The position numbers and the translations under genes were made by a program. A stretch of 64,000 bases of DNA from positions 3,038,001 to 3,102,000 of the forward strand of contig NZ_LR590469.1 in assembly GCF_901472495.1 (NCBI RefSeq), in the 5' to 3' direction. The stretch is from Yersinia enterocolitica subsp. enterocolitica (GTDB taxonomy: Bacteria > Pseudomonadota > Gammaproteobacteria > Enterobacterales > Enterobacteriaceae). The notes beneath the pieces are model-generated. The model was not told the DNA's origin, ran no database searches, and saw only the letters and a program-made list of their open reading frames with translations. Positions within the stretch are counted from its first letter, which is position 1. Every line of letters starts with the position of its first letter. Below, piece after piece: positions 1 through 8,990 of the stretch.

Positions 1-1
1 T

Positions 2-448
2 GCTGGGCGCGATTTAAAACGCAAAGATATCGGCGGTAAAACCGGTACCACCAACAACTCGAAAGATGCTTGGTTCTCCGGCTACGGCCCGGACACTGTG
101 ACATCAGTCTGGATTGGTTTTGACGATCATCGCCGTGACTTGGGTCGTAGTACTGCATCTGGCGCAATTTCTGACCAGATATCAGGCGCTGAAGGCGGGG
201 CGAAAACGGCTCAACCGGCGTGGAATGACTTTATGAAAGCAGCCCTTGAAGGTTTGCCGGAAAAACAAGTCGCGCCACCACCGGGTATCGTCAGTGTAGT
301 GATTGATAAGCAAACAGGTAAGCTATCCACAGGTGGGCCAGGTAGCCGCTCAGAATACTTTATCGAGGGGACACAGCCTACCGAATATTCGGTACATGAA
401 GCGGGTACGACGCTGATGGATAACGGCCAGACTCACGAACTGTTCTGA
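2..448 (+). CDS. mrcA: Penicillin-binding protein 1A, C-terminal end (partial)
   Basis: This is the end of the bifunctional murein polymerase PBP1A, an inner-membrane protein with a periplasmic transpeptidase domain that crosslinks peptidoglycan. The reading frame is open from base 2 and the start lies outside the window. The transpeptidase KTG box (KTGTTN) is encoded at 38-55, followed by the conserved DAWFSGYGP and VWIGFDD segments and a short C-terminal tail. It faces nudE convergently across a shared terminator. Its position next to nudE and igaA matches the enterobacterial mrcA locus. Confidence 0.95.
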   Translation, partial: AGRDLKRKDIGGKTGTTNNSKDAWFSGYGPDTVTSVWIGFDDHRRDLGRSTASGAISDQISGAEGGAKTAQPAWNDFMKAALEGLPEKQVAPPPGIVSVVIDKQTGKLSTGGPGSRSEYFIEGTQPTEYSVHEAGTTLMDNGQTHELF

Positions 449-468
449 TAATTGAGTCACTGCTGATA

Positions 469-500
469 AGCCGGGGGTCGCAAGATCACCCGGCTTTTTT
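469..500 (+). terminator. Rho-independent terminator of mrcA
   Basis: A 7-bp GC-rich stem (AGCCGGG pairing with CCCGGCT) is followed by six T residues, 20 bases after the mrcA stop. It lies between convergent mrcA and nudE. Its T run follows the + strand stem, so it mainly serves mrcA. Confidence 0.85.
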
Positions 501-517
501 ATTCGAGCAGCTCAATA

Positions 518-1075
518 TTAAGCGATACCCGCTTTAGCCAGAAATGCCTGGGCCAAAAACAGTGCGCTGACATTTCGGGCTTCGCAAAAACCCGGTTCAT
601 CAAGCAGTGCCATCATATTCGCAATCGGCCAGCGCACTTGTGGCAGCGGTTCTGGCTCATCACCTTCCAGACTTTGCGGATAGAGGTTTTGCGCGACAAC
701 AATGTTCATTTTGCTTGAGAAGTAGGAGGGAGCCATCGTCAGCTTGCTAAGGTAATCAAAACGCTCTGCGCCAAAGCCAACTTCCTCCATCAACTCACGA
801 TTAGCGGCCTCTAATACACCTTCGCCGGGATCAATGAGCCCTTTAGGGAAGCCCAACTCATATTCTTCGATACCCACGGCATATTCGCGGATCAGCAGTA
901 AGTCATTACCAATAATTGGCACAATCATAACGGCTTCGCGATTCGCTGGGCGCATGCGCTCATAAACACGTTGTACGCCATTGCTGAACTCCAAATTCAC
1001 CGCTTCAACAGTAAACAAGCGGGAGCGGGCAATCGTTTCTATTTTATGTATTTTAGGTTTTTGCAGGTGTTTCAT
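518..1075 (-). CDS. nudE: ADP compounds hydrolase NudE (Nudix family)
   Basis: This is a cytoplasmic Nudix hydrolase of 185 residues, the usual length of NudE. The family hydrolyses ADP-ribose, NADH and diadenosine polyphosphates in a Mg-dependent reaction. The Nudix box is visible in the middle of the protein (GLIDPGEGVLEAANRELMEE, then VGF), with the catalytic RE-x2-EE core. The gene is convergent with mrcA and divergent from igaA, as in other enterobacteria. Nothing in it looks disrupted. Confidence 0.93.
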   Translation of the reverse strand: MKHLQKPKIHKIETIARSRLFTVEAVNLEFSNGVQRVYERMRPANREAVMIVPIIGNDLLLIREYAVGIEEYELGFPKGLIDPGEGVLEAANRELMEEVGFGAERFDYLSKLTMAPSYFSSKMNIVVAQNLYPQSLEGDEPEPLPQVRWPIANMMALLDEPGFCEARNVSALFLAQAFLAKAGIA

Positions 1076-1497
1076 AATGGCCCCAAATTAAAACTCGCCG
1101 CCGGTCGGACGCACATCGGGGTAGTCAGGCTCATAATATGGTTACTTAATAAGCCACTTTTTACCTATGCGGATTAACCCGACTCTTTATACTGGATTTT
1201 ATTAGAACTTGATCACATTGTGCGTTAATGAGAACCTTTATCGCAATGTCAGTTAGATATAATTTACCTGTTTTTAACATGGCGGCGAGTTTAGTCAAGA
1301 TTCAACCGGTTAATTATCATCCTATATCTGCGCAATATCAGTTAAAACTTGTGTTTGAAAATAGGATTATGCTGATATTACCGATGTTTTAGCCTTGCTA
1401 TCCTTATTAGTCTACGAGCAGTTTAAGAGCACTTGTATTAGGTTATTTGATGAATAACGCTGTTATATGCCTCTGTACTGTGTTTATGCGTAATATG
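1076..1497. other. Intergenic region nudE-igaA
   Basis: AT-rich spacer between the divergent genes nudE and igaA, presumably holding both promoters. No further gene or convincing operator was seen; a short ERIC derivative follows at its right end. Confidence 0.5.
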
Positions 1498-1575
1498 TAC
1501 CCTAAATAATTCAAGTTGTAGCAAGGCGGCAAATGAAAGCAGCCAACGCACATGCAGTTTGCCGCATGTTGGGTA
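1498..1575. repeat. Short ERIC derivative
   Basis: About 78 bp that starts like an ERIC end (TACCCTAAATAATTCAAGTT) and continues directly into the other end (AGCCAACGCACATGCAG, then GGGTA). The central part of a normal 125-bp ERIC is missing, so this is an internally deleted copy. It lies just upstream of igaA and could form a hairpin in its leader. Confidence 0.75.
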
Positions 1576-1630
1576 TGATGCATTATTTCATAGAGTTGAC
1601 GTAAGTCAGGGGCGCTCGCATGGGGATGGG

Positions 1631-3778
1631 ATGAGCACAATAGTCTTAATATTGGCCTTACTGTTGACCAGTCTGATCACAGTGGGTTTGTTGTGGTGGT
1701 TCCGATTCCGCCGACCTATCCCCGTAACTGCAACACTGCCGTTCGCGAAACCCACGCACCGAAAACTGACACCGGAAGAGCGGGTCAACATTGAAAACTA
1801 TCTTCTAAATCAACAAGATAAAATTGGATTTAAACCCCAGTCAACGTTTGACACCCGAACCCTGACAAATAGTGCGCTTTCGCCCGCTAAACTGATTTTA
1901 ATACCTCAAAGTGACAATGTTTATGCGGTAACCCGCGCGATTACCCGCTATGGTGTAGCAACTGACGAGCCGAACAAATGGCGCTATTATCTTGATTCTA
2001 TTGAAGTTCACCTGCCGGCTTCATGGGAACAATATATTACTCAGGATAATGACGTCGAACTTATCCAAACCCAAACGATCCCTTTGGTTATTTCCCTCAA
2101 CGGGCATACGCTGAAAAATCATCAGTCAGAGAACACTTACCAGCCTATTTTATCTTCCGTGGCGCAAAACGCGTCAATCCGCAAGGCGGATAGCGAACAT
2201 ATTGAGCTACTGAATATCCGCAAGGAAACCCCGGAAGAATATGCCCTGCATGGCACTAACGGCTTGAAAGAAGCTGGGGCCATTTGTTTGGCATTGCTGT
2301 TACTGTTCTTTGCACTGACTGGCCCTGCGGTAACGCTGCCCTGGCTTATTATTGTGGCGGCAACACTGACTGGCTGGGCATGCTGGAATATGTTCCGCCC
2401 ACTATCTGAAAAAGATTTGCGGGAGGTTCATTGCTTAAGTGGCACACCAAAGCGCTGGGGCCTGTTCGGTGAGTCAAATCAGGGGCAGATGAATAATATC
2501 TCGCTCGGGATTGTCGATCTGATCTATCCGGCACATTGGGGGCCTTATTTTGCTCATGATTTGGGCAAAAAAACCAATATTGATATCTACCTAAATCGTC
2601 AGGTTGTACGTCAGGGGCCGTTTTTGTCCCTGCATGATGAAATGAAGCACTTTCCCCTACAACGCTGGGGGAAAAACCTGACATTAATGGCCGGCTCACT
2701 GTTGGTGATGGCGTTATTACTGATCTACGTGCCGCTGGGGCTGCCACTAAAATTGAGTGTCGCCTGGTTGCAAGGTGCGCAAAGCCAGCAGGTGACCAGC
2801 GTTGAAGCATTAGAAAAAATGCCGCTCCGTATTGGCGATATGCTGAAAGCACAGGGAATGGGGATGTGTTATGTCCCGCCGAACACTCAAAACTCGCACA
2901 GTTTTGTTTTCACACCTTTTGATTGCTCCGGCATCTATTGGAATAATGCAGCACCATTGCCGCAACCTGAATCTGAGATCATTGAAAAGGCGGCATCGCT
3001 GGTAGCTACCGTCAATCAACAGCTACACCCCCAAGGTTCGGATGCTAACGTTAACCCACAACTGGCAACCGCTATTGAAAAGTCCGGTATGATTTTACTG
3101 GATAACTTTGCAGATATCGTCTTAAAAACACAGGCATTATGTGGTGGTGATGCTGATTGTATTCGCCTGAAAAATGCTTTGGTGAATTTGGGGAATGCCA
3201 AGAATTGGTCAGGGCTGGTGAAACGAGCACAGTCAGGTACCTTAAAAGGCATGAATGTGCTGTTACGCCCGGTCAGCGCCGACACTCTGGAAAATCTGGT
3301 TAAAACGGCAACCTCATCATTTGTTTACCGTGAAACTCATCTGGCGACAGAAGCCTTGAACAGCCCGCCACCGGGTGGGTTCCTGATTACCAGCGATGAG
3401 GGGAAACAGTTAGTCAATCACCCTGCACCCTCGGTTCCTCTGTTCGATTACAGTGCGTTGGAGCAGTGGCGCGAATTACAGCGGCTCTCAGGGCTGCTAC
3501 TCAATACTCCATTTAAGGCTGAAGGTATCATTACCAATATCACCACCGATGCCAATGGAACTCGCCACATTGCATTACACAGCGAACCGGATATCGTGAC
3601 ACTCGGTCGTTATTTGGGCACCAGCCTGCTGCTGCTGGTTCTGATTGTGTGTTTAGTGGTGAATACCACCTTATTTATTCGGCGCGTCCTGAAAAACCGT
3701 AGTCGCATGGATAATATTCAACGCTATTATGATAATTGCTTCAACCAACCCCTCACTCCAGCGCCTTTCCTACGTTAG
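1631..3778 (+). CDS. igaA: IgaA, inner-membrane negative regulator of the Rcs phosphorelay
   Basis: IgaA (YrfF/UmoB family) restrains the Rcs envelope-stress phosphorelay from the inner membrane. The start at 1631 gives 715 residues beginning MSTIVLILALLLTS, close to the roughly 710 of E. coli; the frame is open further upstream but those residues have no family counterpart. Membrane segments are visible at about residues 3-24, two around 220-260, one near 355-380, and one near 660-680. A large periplasmic region lies before the last one and carries the family's cysteines. In E. coli and Salmonella the gene is essential unless Rcs is inactivated. It is followed by a long ERIC element and yrfG. 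Confidence 0.93.
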   Translation: MSTIVLILALLLTSLITVGLLWWFRFRRPIPVTATLPFAKPTHRKLTPEERVNIENYLLNQQDKIGFKPQSTFDTRTLTNSALSPAKLILIPQSDNVYAVTRAITRYGVATDEPNKWRYYLDSIEVHLPASWEQYITQDNDVELIQTQTIPLVISLNGHTLKNHQSENTYQPILSSVAQNASIRKADSEHIELLNIRKETPEEYALHGTNGLKEAGAICLALLLLFFALTGPAVTLPWLIIVAATLTGWACWNMFRPLSEKDLREVHCLSGTPKRWGLFGESNQGQMNNISLGIVDLIYPAHWGPYFAHDLGKKTNIDIYLNRQVVRQGPFLSLHDEMKHFPLQRWGKNLTLMAGSLLVMALLLIYVPLGLPLKLSVAWLQGAQSQQVTSVEALEKMPLRIGDMLKAQGMGMCYVPPNTQNSHSFVFTPFDCSGIYWNNAAPLPQPESEIIEKAASLVATVNQQLHPQGSDANVNPQLATAIEKSGMILLDNFADIVLKTQALCGGDADCIRLKNALVNLGNAKNWSGLVKRAQSGTLKGMNVLLRPVSADTLENLVKTATSSFVYRETHLATEALNSPPPGGFLITSDEGKQLVNHPAPSVPLFDYSALEQWRELQRLSGLLLNTPFKAEGIITNITTDANGTRHIALHSEPDIVTLGRYLGTSLLLLVLIVCLVVNTTLFIRRVLKNRSRMDNIQRYYDNCFNQPLTPAPFLR

Positions 3779-3807
3779 CCCTTTTTCGTTTATCATTAGT
3801 CTTATTT

Positions 3808-4003
3808 ACGCCCTAAATAATTCGAGTTGCAGGAAGGCGGCCATTGAGTGACAAATTGGTTGTAAACCATTTTGAACAGCGCTTGCGCTGGCCCGCAGGG
3901 TGAGCCTCTGATGAGGCTCATAATCTCCAAGAGCTTACACAAGTAAGTGACTGGGGTTATTGAATGCAGCCAACGCACATGCCGCTTGAAGTATCACGGG
4001 TGA
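3808..4003. repeat. ERIC element with internal insertion (about 196 bp)
   Basis: This has ERIC ends (CCCTAAATAATTCGAG; GCAGCCAACGCACATG and CTTGAAGTAT) and the central AAGAGCTTACACAAGTAAGT segment. It also carries about 70 extra bases containing AACAGCGCTTGCGCTGG and GAGCCTCTGATGAGGCTC hairpins. An almost identical copy lies in the opposite orientation at 54551-54746. ERICs with such inserts are known in Yersinia. It sits between igaA and yrfG and would be transcribed as a folded RNA segment. Confidence 0.9.
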
Positions 4004-4030
4004 ATACAGCTAATGTGATGTGGAGTCGCG

Positions 4031-4708
4031 ATGCCCCCTGAATTGAATTGGCAAGAAATTGATACCGTGCTGTTGGATATGGATGGCACTCTGCTCGATT
4101 TAGAGTTCGACAGCCATTTCTGGCTCAAGCAGGTACCGGAAACACTCAGCCAACGCCGGGGGATATCTCTGGAGCAGGCGCATAAAATTATCCATGATGA
4201 ATATCTGGCAGTGCAGCATACTCTAAATTGGTATTGCTTCGATTATTGGAGCGAGCGGCTAGATTTGGATATCTACGCGATGACCACGCAAGCGGGCACT
4301 CGTGTGCGGTTGCGCCAGGATACCCAACCATTTTTAGCCAGTTTACGTGAGCGCGGCTTACAAACCATTTTACTCACCAATGCCCATCCGCACAGCCTGG
4401 CGGTAAAAATTGAGCACACTGCTCTCGACCAGCACCTTGATTTATTACTTTCTACCCATACATTTGGTTATCCAAAGGAAGATCAACGACTGTGGCAAGC
4501 TGTCACGCGGCATACCGGGCTGAATCCTGCCAGAACCTTATTTGTCGATGACAGTGAGAAGATTCTGGATGCTGCGCGCACCTTTGGTATCCGCTACTGT
4601 CTGGGAATAGAAAACCCTGATTCCAGCTGTGCTGATAAAGCATTTCACAGCCACCCTGCAATCAATGACTACCGTAAGCTATTGCCTGCATTAGAGTTAC
4701 GCAAGTAA
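4031..4708 (+). CDS. yrfG: GMP/IMP nucleotidase YrfG (HAD superfamily)
   Basis: This 225-residue cytoplasmic phosphatase belongs to the haloacid dehalogenase superfamily. Motif I is LLDMDGTLLDLEFD near residue 15, with the nucleophile and general-acid aspartates. Motif II is LLTNAH near residue 116. The C-terminal FVDDSEKILDAA supplies the metal-binding aspartates. E. coli YrfG acts on purine 5'-monophosphates, so the same role is inferred here. It precedes hslR by 36 bases and is probably co-transcribed with hslR and hslO. Confidence 0.9.
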   Translation: MPPELNWQEIDTVLLDMDGTLLDLEFDSHFWLKQVPETLSQRRGISLEQAHKIIHDEYLAVQHTLNWYCFDYWSERLDLDIYAMTTQAGTRVRLRQDTQPFLASLRERGLQTILLTNAHPHSLAVKIEHTALDQHLDLLLSTHTFGYPKEDQRLWQAVTRHTGLNPARTLFVDDSEKILDAARTFGIRYCLGIENPDSSCADKAFHSHPAINDYRKLLPALELRK

Positions 4709-4744
4709 TGTCGGAATAAATGAGCATGACGGCTGGGAGTATTC

Positions 4745-5152
4745 ATGAAAGAGAAAGCAGTCTCGGACGAATCGGTTCGGCTAGATAAATGGCTTTGGGC
4801 CGCCCGGTTTTACAAAACCAGAGCAATAGCGCGGGAAATGGTGGATGGCGGCAAAGTCCATTACAACGGGCAGCGTGGTAAACCGAGTAAGCTGGTTGAA
4901 ATCAATGCTGAAATTCGTTTGCGCCAAGGTAACGATGAGCGCACGGTACGGGTCTTGGCGCTACACCACCAGCGCAGAGGCGCAAGTGAAGCGCAGGCAT
5001 TGTATGAAGAAACTGAGGCCAGCATTGCTAACCGCGAGAAAGTGGCACAAGCACGTAAGCTCAATGCTCTGACCATGCCACATCCGGATCGGCGACCGGA
5101 TAAAAAAGAGCGTCGCAATCTAATCAAATTTAAACAAGGCGAGCCTGAGTAA
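4745..5152 (+). CDS. hslR: Heat shock protein 15, S4-domain ribosome-associated protein
   Basis: Hsp15 binds free 50S subunits that carry a stalled nascent chain and helps recycle them. The 135-residue protein has the S4 RNA-binding domain at its N-terminus (RLDKWLWAARFYKTRAIARE, then the GGKVHYNGQRGKPS loop). Its tail is very basic (RRPDKKERRNLIKFKQ), as in E. coli Hsp15. It lies in the yrfG-hslR-hslO cluster, 29 bases upstream of the hslO start. In E. coli the hslRO genes are heat-induced by sigma-32; no clear sigma-32 promoter was resolved here. Confidence 0.94.
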   Translation: MKEKAVSDESVRLDKWLWAARFYKTRAIAREMVDGGKVHYNGQRGKPSKLVEINAEIRLRQGNDERTVRVLALHHQRRGASEAQALYEETEASIANREKVAQARKLNALTMPHPDRRPDKKERRNLIKFKQGEPE

Positions 5153-5181
5153 ACTGCTTGCAGCCAGAAAGAGAGAAACCT

Positions 5182-6096
5182 ATGTCTAATCACGATCAAG
5201 CTAATCACGATCAATCTAATCATGATCAACTGCAGCGCTACCTGTTCGCTAACCATGCTGTGCGCGGTGAACTGGTTTCAGTCAATGAAACCTACCAACA
5301 GGTGCTCGCTAATCATGACTACCCTCCAGCGGTACAAAAACTGTTGGGTGAAATGTTGGTCGCGACCAGTCTGCTGACCGCGACCCTCAAATTTGACGGT
5401 GATATCACGGTACAGTTACAAGGTGGGGAAGGCCCACTCTCACTGGCAGTGATTAACGGCAATAACCAGCAAGAAATGCGCGGTGTCGCCCGCTTTAAAG
5501 GTGAAATCAGTGATGAAAGTACGCTGAAAGAGATGATGGGCAACAGTGGCTATCTGGTCATAACCATCACGCCTGCACAGGGTGAGCGCTATCAAGGCGT
5601 AGTGGCATTGGAAGGTGAGACTATCGCCGCCTGCCTGGAAAATTACTTTATGCAGTCAGAACAGCTACCTACCCGCCTGTTTATCCGCACCGGTGATGTG
5701 GAAGGTAAACCTGCCGCAGGCGGTATGCTGTTGCAAGTTCTACCCGCACAGGAGCGTAATGAAGATGAATTTGATCATCTCGCACAGCTCACTACCACCA
5801 TCAAAGCCGAGGAGCTATTCACCCTGCCGGCCAATGAGGTGCTGTATCGTTTATATCATCAGGAAGAAGTGACACTTTACGAACCACAAAATGTCAGTTT
5901 CCGCTGTACCTGTTCTCGCGAACGTTGCGCCGATGCATTAGTGACGCTATCCGAAGATGATGTCAAAGAGATGCTGGAACAAGATGGCAATATTGATATG
6001 AATTGCGAGTATTGCGGTACTCACTACCTGTTTGATGCGGTCGACATTGCCACATTAAAAAGCGGTAACAGCCCTTCATCAGAACAAATTCATTAA
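5182..6096 (+). CDS. hslO: Hsp33 redox-regulated holdase chaperone
   Basis: Hsp33 is a cytoplasmic chaperone that releases zinc and unfolds to bind clients under oxidative stress. With the start at 5182 (preceded by GAGAG) the protein has 304 residues. The zinc switch is intact: CTC at residues 242-244 and CEYC at 275-278. The N-terminus is unusual: a 15-bp unit is repeated three times at 5188-5232, giving NHDQA, NHDQS, NHDQL before the conserved LQRYLFANHAVRGELV. E. coli Hsp33 has only one HDQL here. The three units probably arose by tandem duplication. Confidence 0.95.
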   Translation: MSNHDQANHDQSNHDQLQRYLFANHAVRGELVSVNETYQQVLANHDYPPAVQKLLGEMLVATSLLTATLKFDGDITVQLQGGEGPLSLAVINGNNQQEMRGVARFKGEISDESTLKEMMGNSGYLVITITPAQGERYQGVVALEGETIAACLENYFMQSEQLPTRLFIRTGDVEGKPAAGGMLLQVLPAQERNEDEFDHLAQLTTTIKAEELFTLPANEVLYRLYHQEEVTLYEPQNVSFRCTCSRERCADALVTLSEDDVKEMLEQDGNIDMNCEYCGTHYLFDAVDIATLKSGNSPSSEQIH

Positions 6097-6109
6097 TTCT
6101 CGTAATACT

Positions 6110-6140
6110 TGGTTGGGTGCTGACTCGTGCCCAGCCATTT
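6110..6140 (+). terminator. Probable terminator after hslO
   Basis: An 8-bp stem with one G-U pair (TGGTTGGG with CCCAGCCA) starts 14 bases after the hslO stop and is followed by a short T-rich stretch (TTTCTT). The T run is weak, so termination may be partial. Confidence 0.5.
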
Positions 6141-6295
6141 CTTCTGCCGTTTCATACTTGCGACAATCCGTGTCCTATCTCTCATAACCTAGCGAAAAGT
6201 AGGTCATATATTGAAATATTTGAACGCTATCGCTGTTAATCGGGGATGAGTAATTACAATCGCTGGTAGAAAATTGACGATCCAGGAGTTATGAC

Positions 6296-7915
6296 ATGAG
6301 TGTTAAAGGAATTACCCCGCAGGAGCTCGCCGCCTATGGCATCCATAACGTCAGCGAGATTGTTTACAACCCAAGCTATGATTTACTGTTCCAGGAAGAG
6401 ACTAAACCCACACTCGAAGGATACGAGCGCGGAACCCTCACCAACACAGGAGCAATTGCGGTAGATACCGGTATCTTTACCGGCCGCTCGCCAAAAGATA
6501 AATATATTGTCCGCGATGCTATCACTCAAGATACCGTGTGGTGGGCCGATCAGGGCAAAGGTAAGAATGATAATAAACCGCTAAGCCAAGAGACCTGGAC
6601 TCACCTGAAAGGGTTGGTCACTAATCAACTGTCTGGTAAGCGCCTGTTTGTTGTTGACACATTCTGCGGTGCTAATGCCGATACCCGTCTGCAAGTTCGC
6701 TTTGTTACTGAAGTGGCCTGGCAAGCACATTTCGTTAAAAACATGTTTATCCGCCCAACTGATGAAGAATTGGCCCATTTCGAGCCTGATTTTATCGTCA
6801 TGAATGGCGCTAAATGCACTAACCCAAACTGGAAAGAGCAAGGCCTGAATTCAGAGAACTTTGTCGCCTTTAACCTGACAGAACGTATGCAGCTGATTGG
6901 CGGCACATGGTATGGCGGTGAAATGAAGAAAGGTATGTTCTCAATGATGAACTACCTGTTGCCACTGAAAGGCATTGCTTCCATGCACTGCTCGGCTAAT
7001 GTCGGTGAAAAAGGCGATGTGGCTATCTTCTTCGGCTTGTCCGGTACCGGTAAAACCACTCTGTCCACTGATCCGAAACGCAAGTTGATCGGCGATGATG
7101 AACATGGTTGGGATGATGACGGCGTATTTAACTTTGAAGGGGGCTGCTACGCCAAAACCATCAAGTTATCCGAAGAAGCAGAACCCGATATTTATCATGC
7201 GATTAAGCGTGATGCATTGCTGGAGAATGTGGTGGTGCTACCAGATGGTACTGTTGATTTCAATGACGGTTCCAAAACTGAAAACACCCGTGTTTCTTAC
7301 CCTATCTACCACATTGAAAATATTGTTAAGCCAGTCTCTAAAGCAGGTCATGCCACCAAGGTTATTTTCCTGACTGCCGATGCCTTTGGCGTATTACCGC
7401 CGGTATCTCGCCTGACGGCAAATCAAACCCAGTATCACTTCCTATCTGGCTTTACAGCCAAGCTGGCGGGTACTGAGCGCGGTGTCACTGAGCCAACACC
7501 AACCTTCTCTGCTTGTTTTGGTGCGGCATTCTTGTCACTGCATCCAACACAATATGCAGAAGTATTGGTTAAACGTATGCAAGCGGTGGGCGCTCAAGCT
7601 TATCTGGTCAACACCGGCTGGAATGGCACCGGCAAACGTATTTCCATCAAAGATACCCGAGCCATCATTGACGCCATTCTGAATGGTGAAATTGATAAAG
7701 CTGAAACCTTTACCCTGCCAATCTTCGATCTGGCCGTGCCGATGGCATTACCAGGCGTAGACCCCGCAATCCTCGACCCGCGCGATACTTACGCGGATGT
7801 CGCGCAGTGGCAGGAGAAAGCCGAAGATTTGGCGAAGCGTTTTACCACTAACTTCGATAAATATACCGATACCCCAGCAGGGGCTGCGTTGGTTAGCGCA
7901 GGGCCAAAGATCTGA
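6296..7915 (+). CDS. pckA: ATP-dependent phosphoenolpyruvate carboxykinase
   Basis: PckA converts oxaloacetate and ATP to phosphoenolpyruvate, CO2 and ADP, the first committed step of gluconeogenesis. The 539-residue length and sequence fit the bacterial ATP-type enzyme. The P-loop GLSGTGKTTLS is at residues 247-257, with the kinase-2 segment IGDDEHGWDDDGVFNFEGGCYAK shortly after. GRSPKDKYIV near residue 65 forms part of the substrate site. A good Shine-Dalgarno (CCAGGAG) precedes the ATG. In E. coli envZ follows pckA; here glpR does, after a palindromic repeat. Confidence 0.97.
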   Translation: MSVKGITPQELAAYGIHNVSEIVYNPSYDLLFQEETKPTLEGYERGTLTNTGAIAVDTGIFTGRSPKDKYIVRDAITQDTVWWADQGKGKNDNKPLSQETWTHLKGLVTNQLSGKRLFVVDTFCGANADTRLQVRFVTEVAWQAHFVKNMFIRPTDEELAHFEPDFIVMNGAKCTNPNWKEQGLNSENFVAFNLTERMQLIGGTWYGGEMKKGMFSMMNYLLPLKGIASMHCSANVGEKGDVAIFFGLSGTGKTTLSTDPKRKLIGDDEHGWDDDGVFNFEGGCYAKTIKLSEEAEPDIYHAIKRDALLENVVVLPDGTVDFNDGSKTENTRVSYPIYHIENIVKPVSKAGHATKVIFLTADAFGVLPPVSRLTANQTQYHFLSGFTAKLAGTERGVTEPTPTFSACFGAAFLSLHPTQYAEVLVKRMQAVGAQAYLVNTGWNGTGKRISIKDTRAIIDAILNGEIDKAETFTLPIFDLAVPMALPGVDPAILDPRDTYADVAQWQEKAEDLAKRFTTNFDKYTDTPAGAALVSAGPKI

Positions 7916-7940
7916 TTTAGATTTAGTTTTGTAAGATGAC

Positions 7941-7973
7941 AAAAGGGGCACATTGGTGTCCCTTTTTGTTTTT
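7941..7973 (+). terminator. Rho-independent terminator of pckA
   Basis: The stem AAAGGGGCAC pairs with GTGTCCCTTT (one G-U) around an ATTG loop and is followed by a T-rich run. It lies 26 bases after the pckA stop. Confidence 0.85.
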
Positions 7974-8048
7974 CACAAAGCAAGAATAGATAAGATCTGG
8001 TGTGGTGGATGAGTGTTCAGGTTTAGTGGTTAACTGTTCAGTGATCTG

Positions 8049-8176
8049 GTTCGGTTGTCATAAGTTCAGTGATTCACTTATCTCCGTAGCCTCAACCGCC
8101 AAAGGATGTGGCCGCGCGCCCTTTGGCGGTTGGTTCATCGGTGGCTAAATGAGCTGTGAAGTTCTGACAACCGAAC
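8049..8176. repeat. Palindromic repeat (128 bp) with 11-bp terminal inverted repeats
   Basis: The ends GTTCGGTTGTC and GACAACCGAAC are perfect inverted repeats. An inner perfect stem of about 13 bp (CAACCGCCAAAGG with CCTTTGGCGGTTG) surrounds a GC-rich loop, so the element could form a long cruciform or RNA hairpin. No coding capacity is seen. A second family member, interrupted by another element, lies at 31327-31861. The two copies bound the rearranged glpR-envZ block. Confidence 0.85.
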
Positions 8177-8196
8177 TGAATCACCAAAACAAACGG

Positions 8197-8955
8197 CTAA
8201 CACAACTCCAGTTGAACTTCATGCTGTTCAATAATCTTCATCACACTGGCTGGGGGCATCTGATCGGTAAACAAATAATCGATCAGATTCATATTCCCCA
8301 GATTCACCATCGCATTACGGCCAAACTTGGAATGGTCGGTTACCAACATCACACAACGGGAGTTTTCAATAATCGCCCGCTTGGTGCGCACTTCATGGTA
8401 ATCAAACTCCAACAGGGAACCGTCCATATCAATGCCGCTAATACCGAGGATGCCGTAATCAAGGCGGAACTGAGAAATGAAGTCCAATGTGGCTTCACCA
8501 ATAATTCCACCATCACGGGTACGCACTTCGCCGCCCGCCAGAATCAGACGGAAATCTTCTTTAGCGGTCAGTAAGGTGGCTACGTTGAGATTGTTGGTGA
8601 CCACGCGCAGACCTTTATGATTCATCAAAGCGTGGGCTACCGCCTCCGGTGTGGTGCCGATATCAATAAACAGGGTCGCGCCATCGGGGATCTGGCTGGC
8701 AACTCGCTGGGCAATACGCGCCTTTTCTTCCGACCACATCACTTTACGGTCGTTATAAGCCGCATTGACTGAGCTGGAGGGTAACGCCGCACCGCCATGA
8801 TGACGATGAATCTTGTTTTGGTCCGCCAAATCATTCAAATCGCGTCGGATGGTTTGCGGACTCACGGCAAAATGTTCCACTAGCTCTTCAGTACTGACGT
8901 AGCCCTGTTGGCGAACCAATTCAATAATCGCATCATGCCGCTGCGTTTGCTTCAC
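8197..8955 (-). CDS. glpR: Glycerol-3-phosphate regulon repressor GlpR (DeoR family)
   Basis: GlpR represses the glp genes and is released by glycerol-3-phosphate. The 252-residue protein has the DeoR winged-helix at its N-terminus (RHDAIIELVRQQGYVSTEEL, with SPQTIRRDLNDL as recognition helix). The sugar-phosphate sensing domain follows, with GTTPEAVAHAL and a D-x-G-x3-E type segment (DGGIIGEATL). It is the last gene of glpEGR, 35 bases after glpG. Probable target sites lie upstream of glpD at 32014-32055. Confidence 0.95.
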   Translation of the reverse strand: MKQTQRHDAIIELVRQQGYVSTEELVEHFAVSPQTIRRDLNDLADQNKIHRHHGGAALPSSSVNAAYNDRKVMWSEEKARIAQRVASQIPDGATLFIDIGTTPEAVAHALMNHKGLRVVTNNLNVATLLTAKEDFRLILAGGEVRTRDGGIIGEATLDFISQFRLDYGILGISGIDMDGSLLEFDYHEVRTKRAIIENSRCVMLVTDHSKFGRNAMVNLGNMNLIDYLFTDQMPPASVMKIIEQHEVQLELC

Positions 8956-8990
8956 GATAATCCCCTAATGTGCCTGGCTATTCCAGACAG

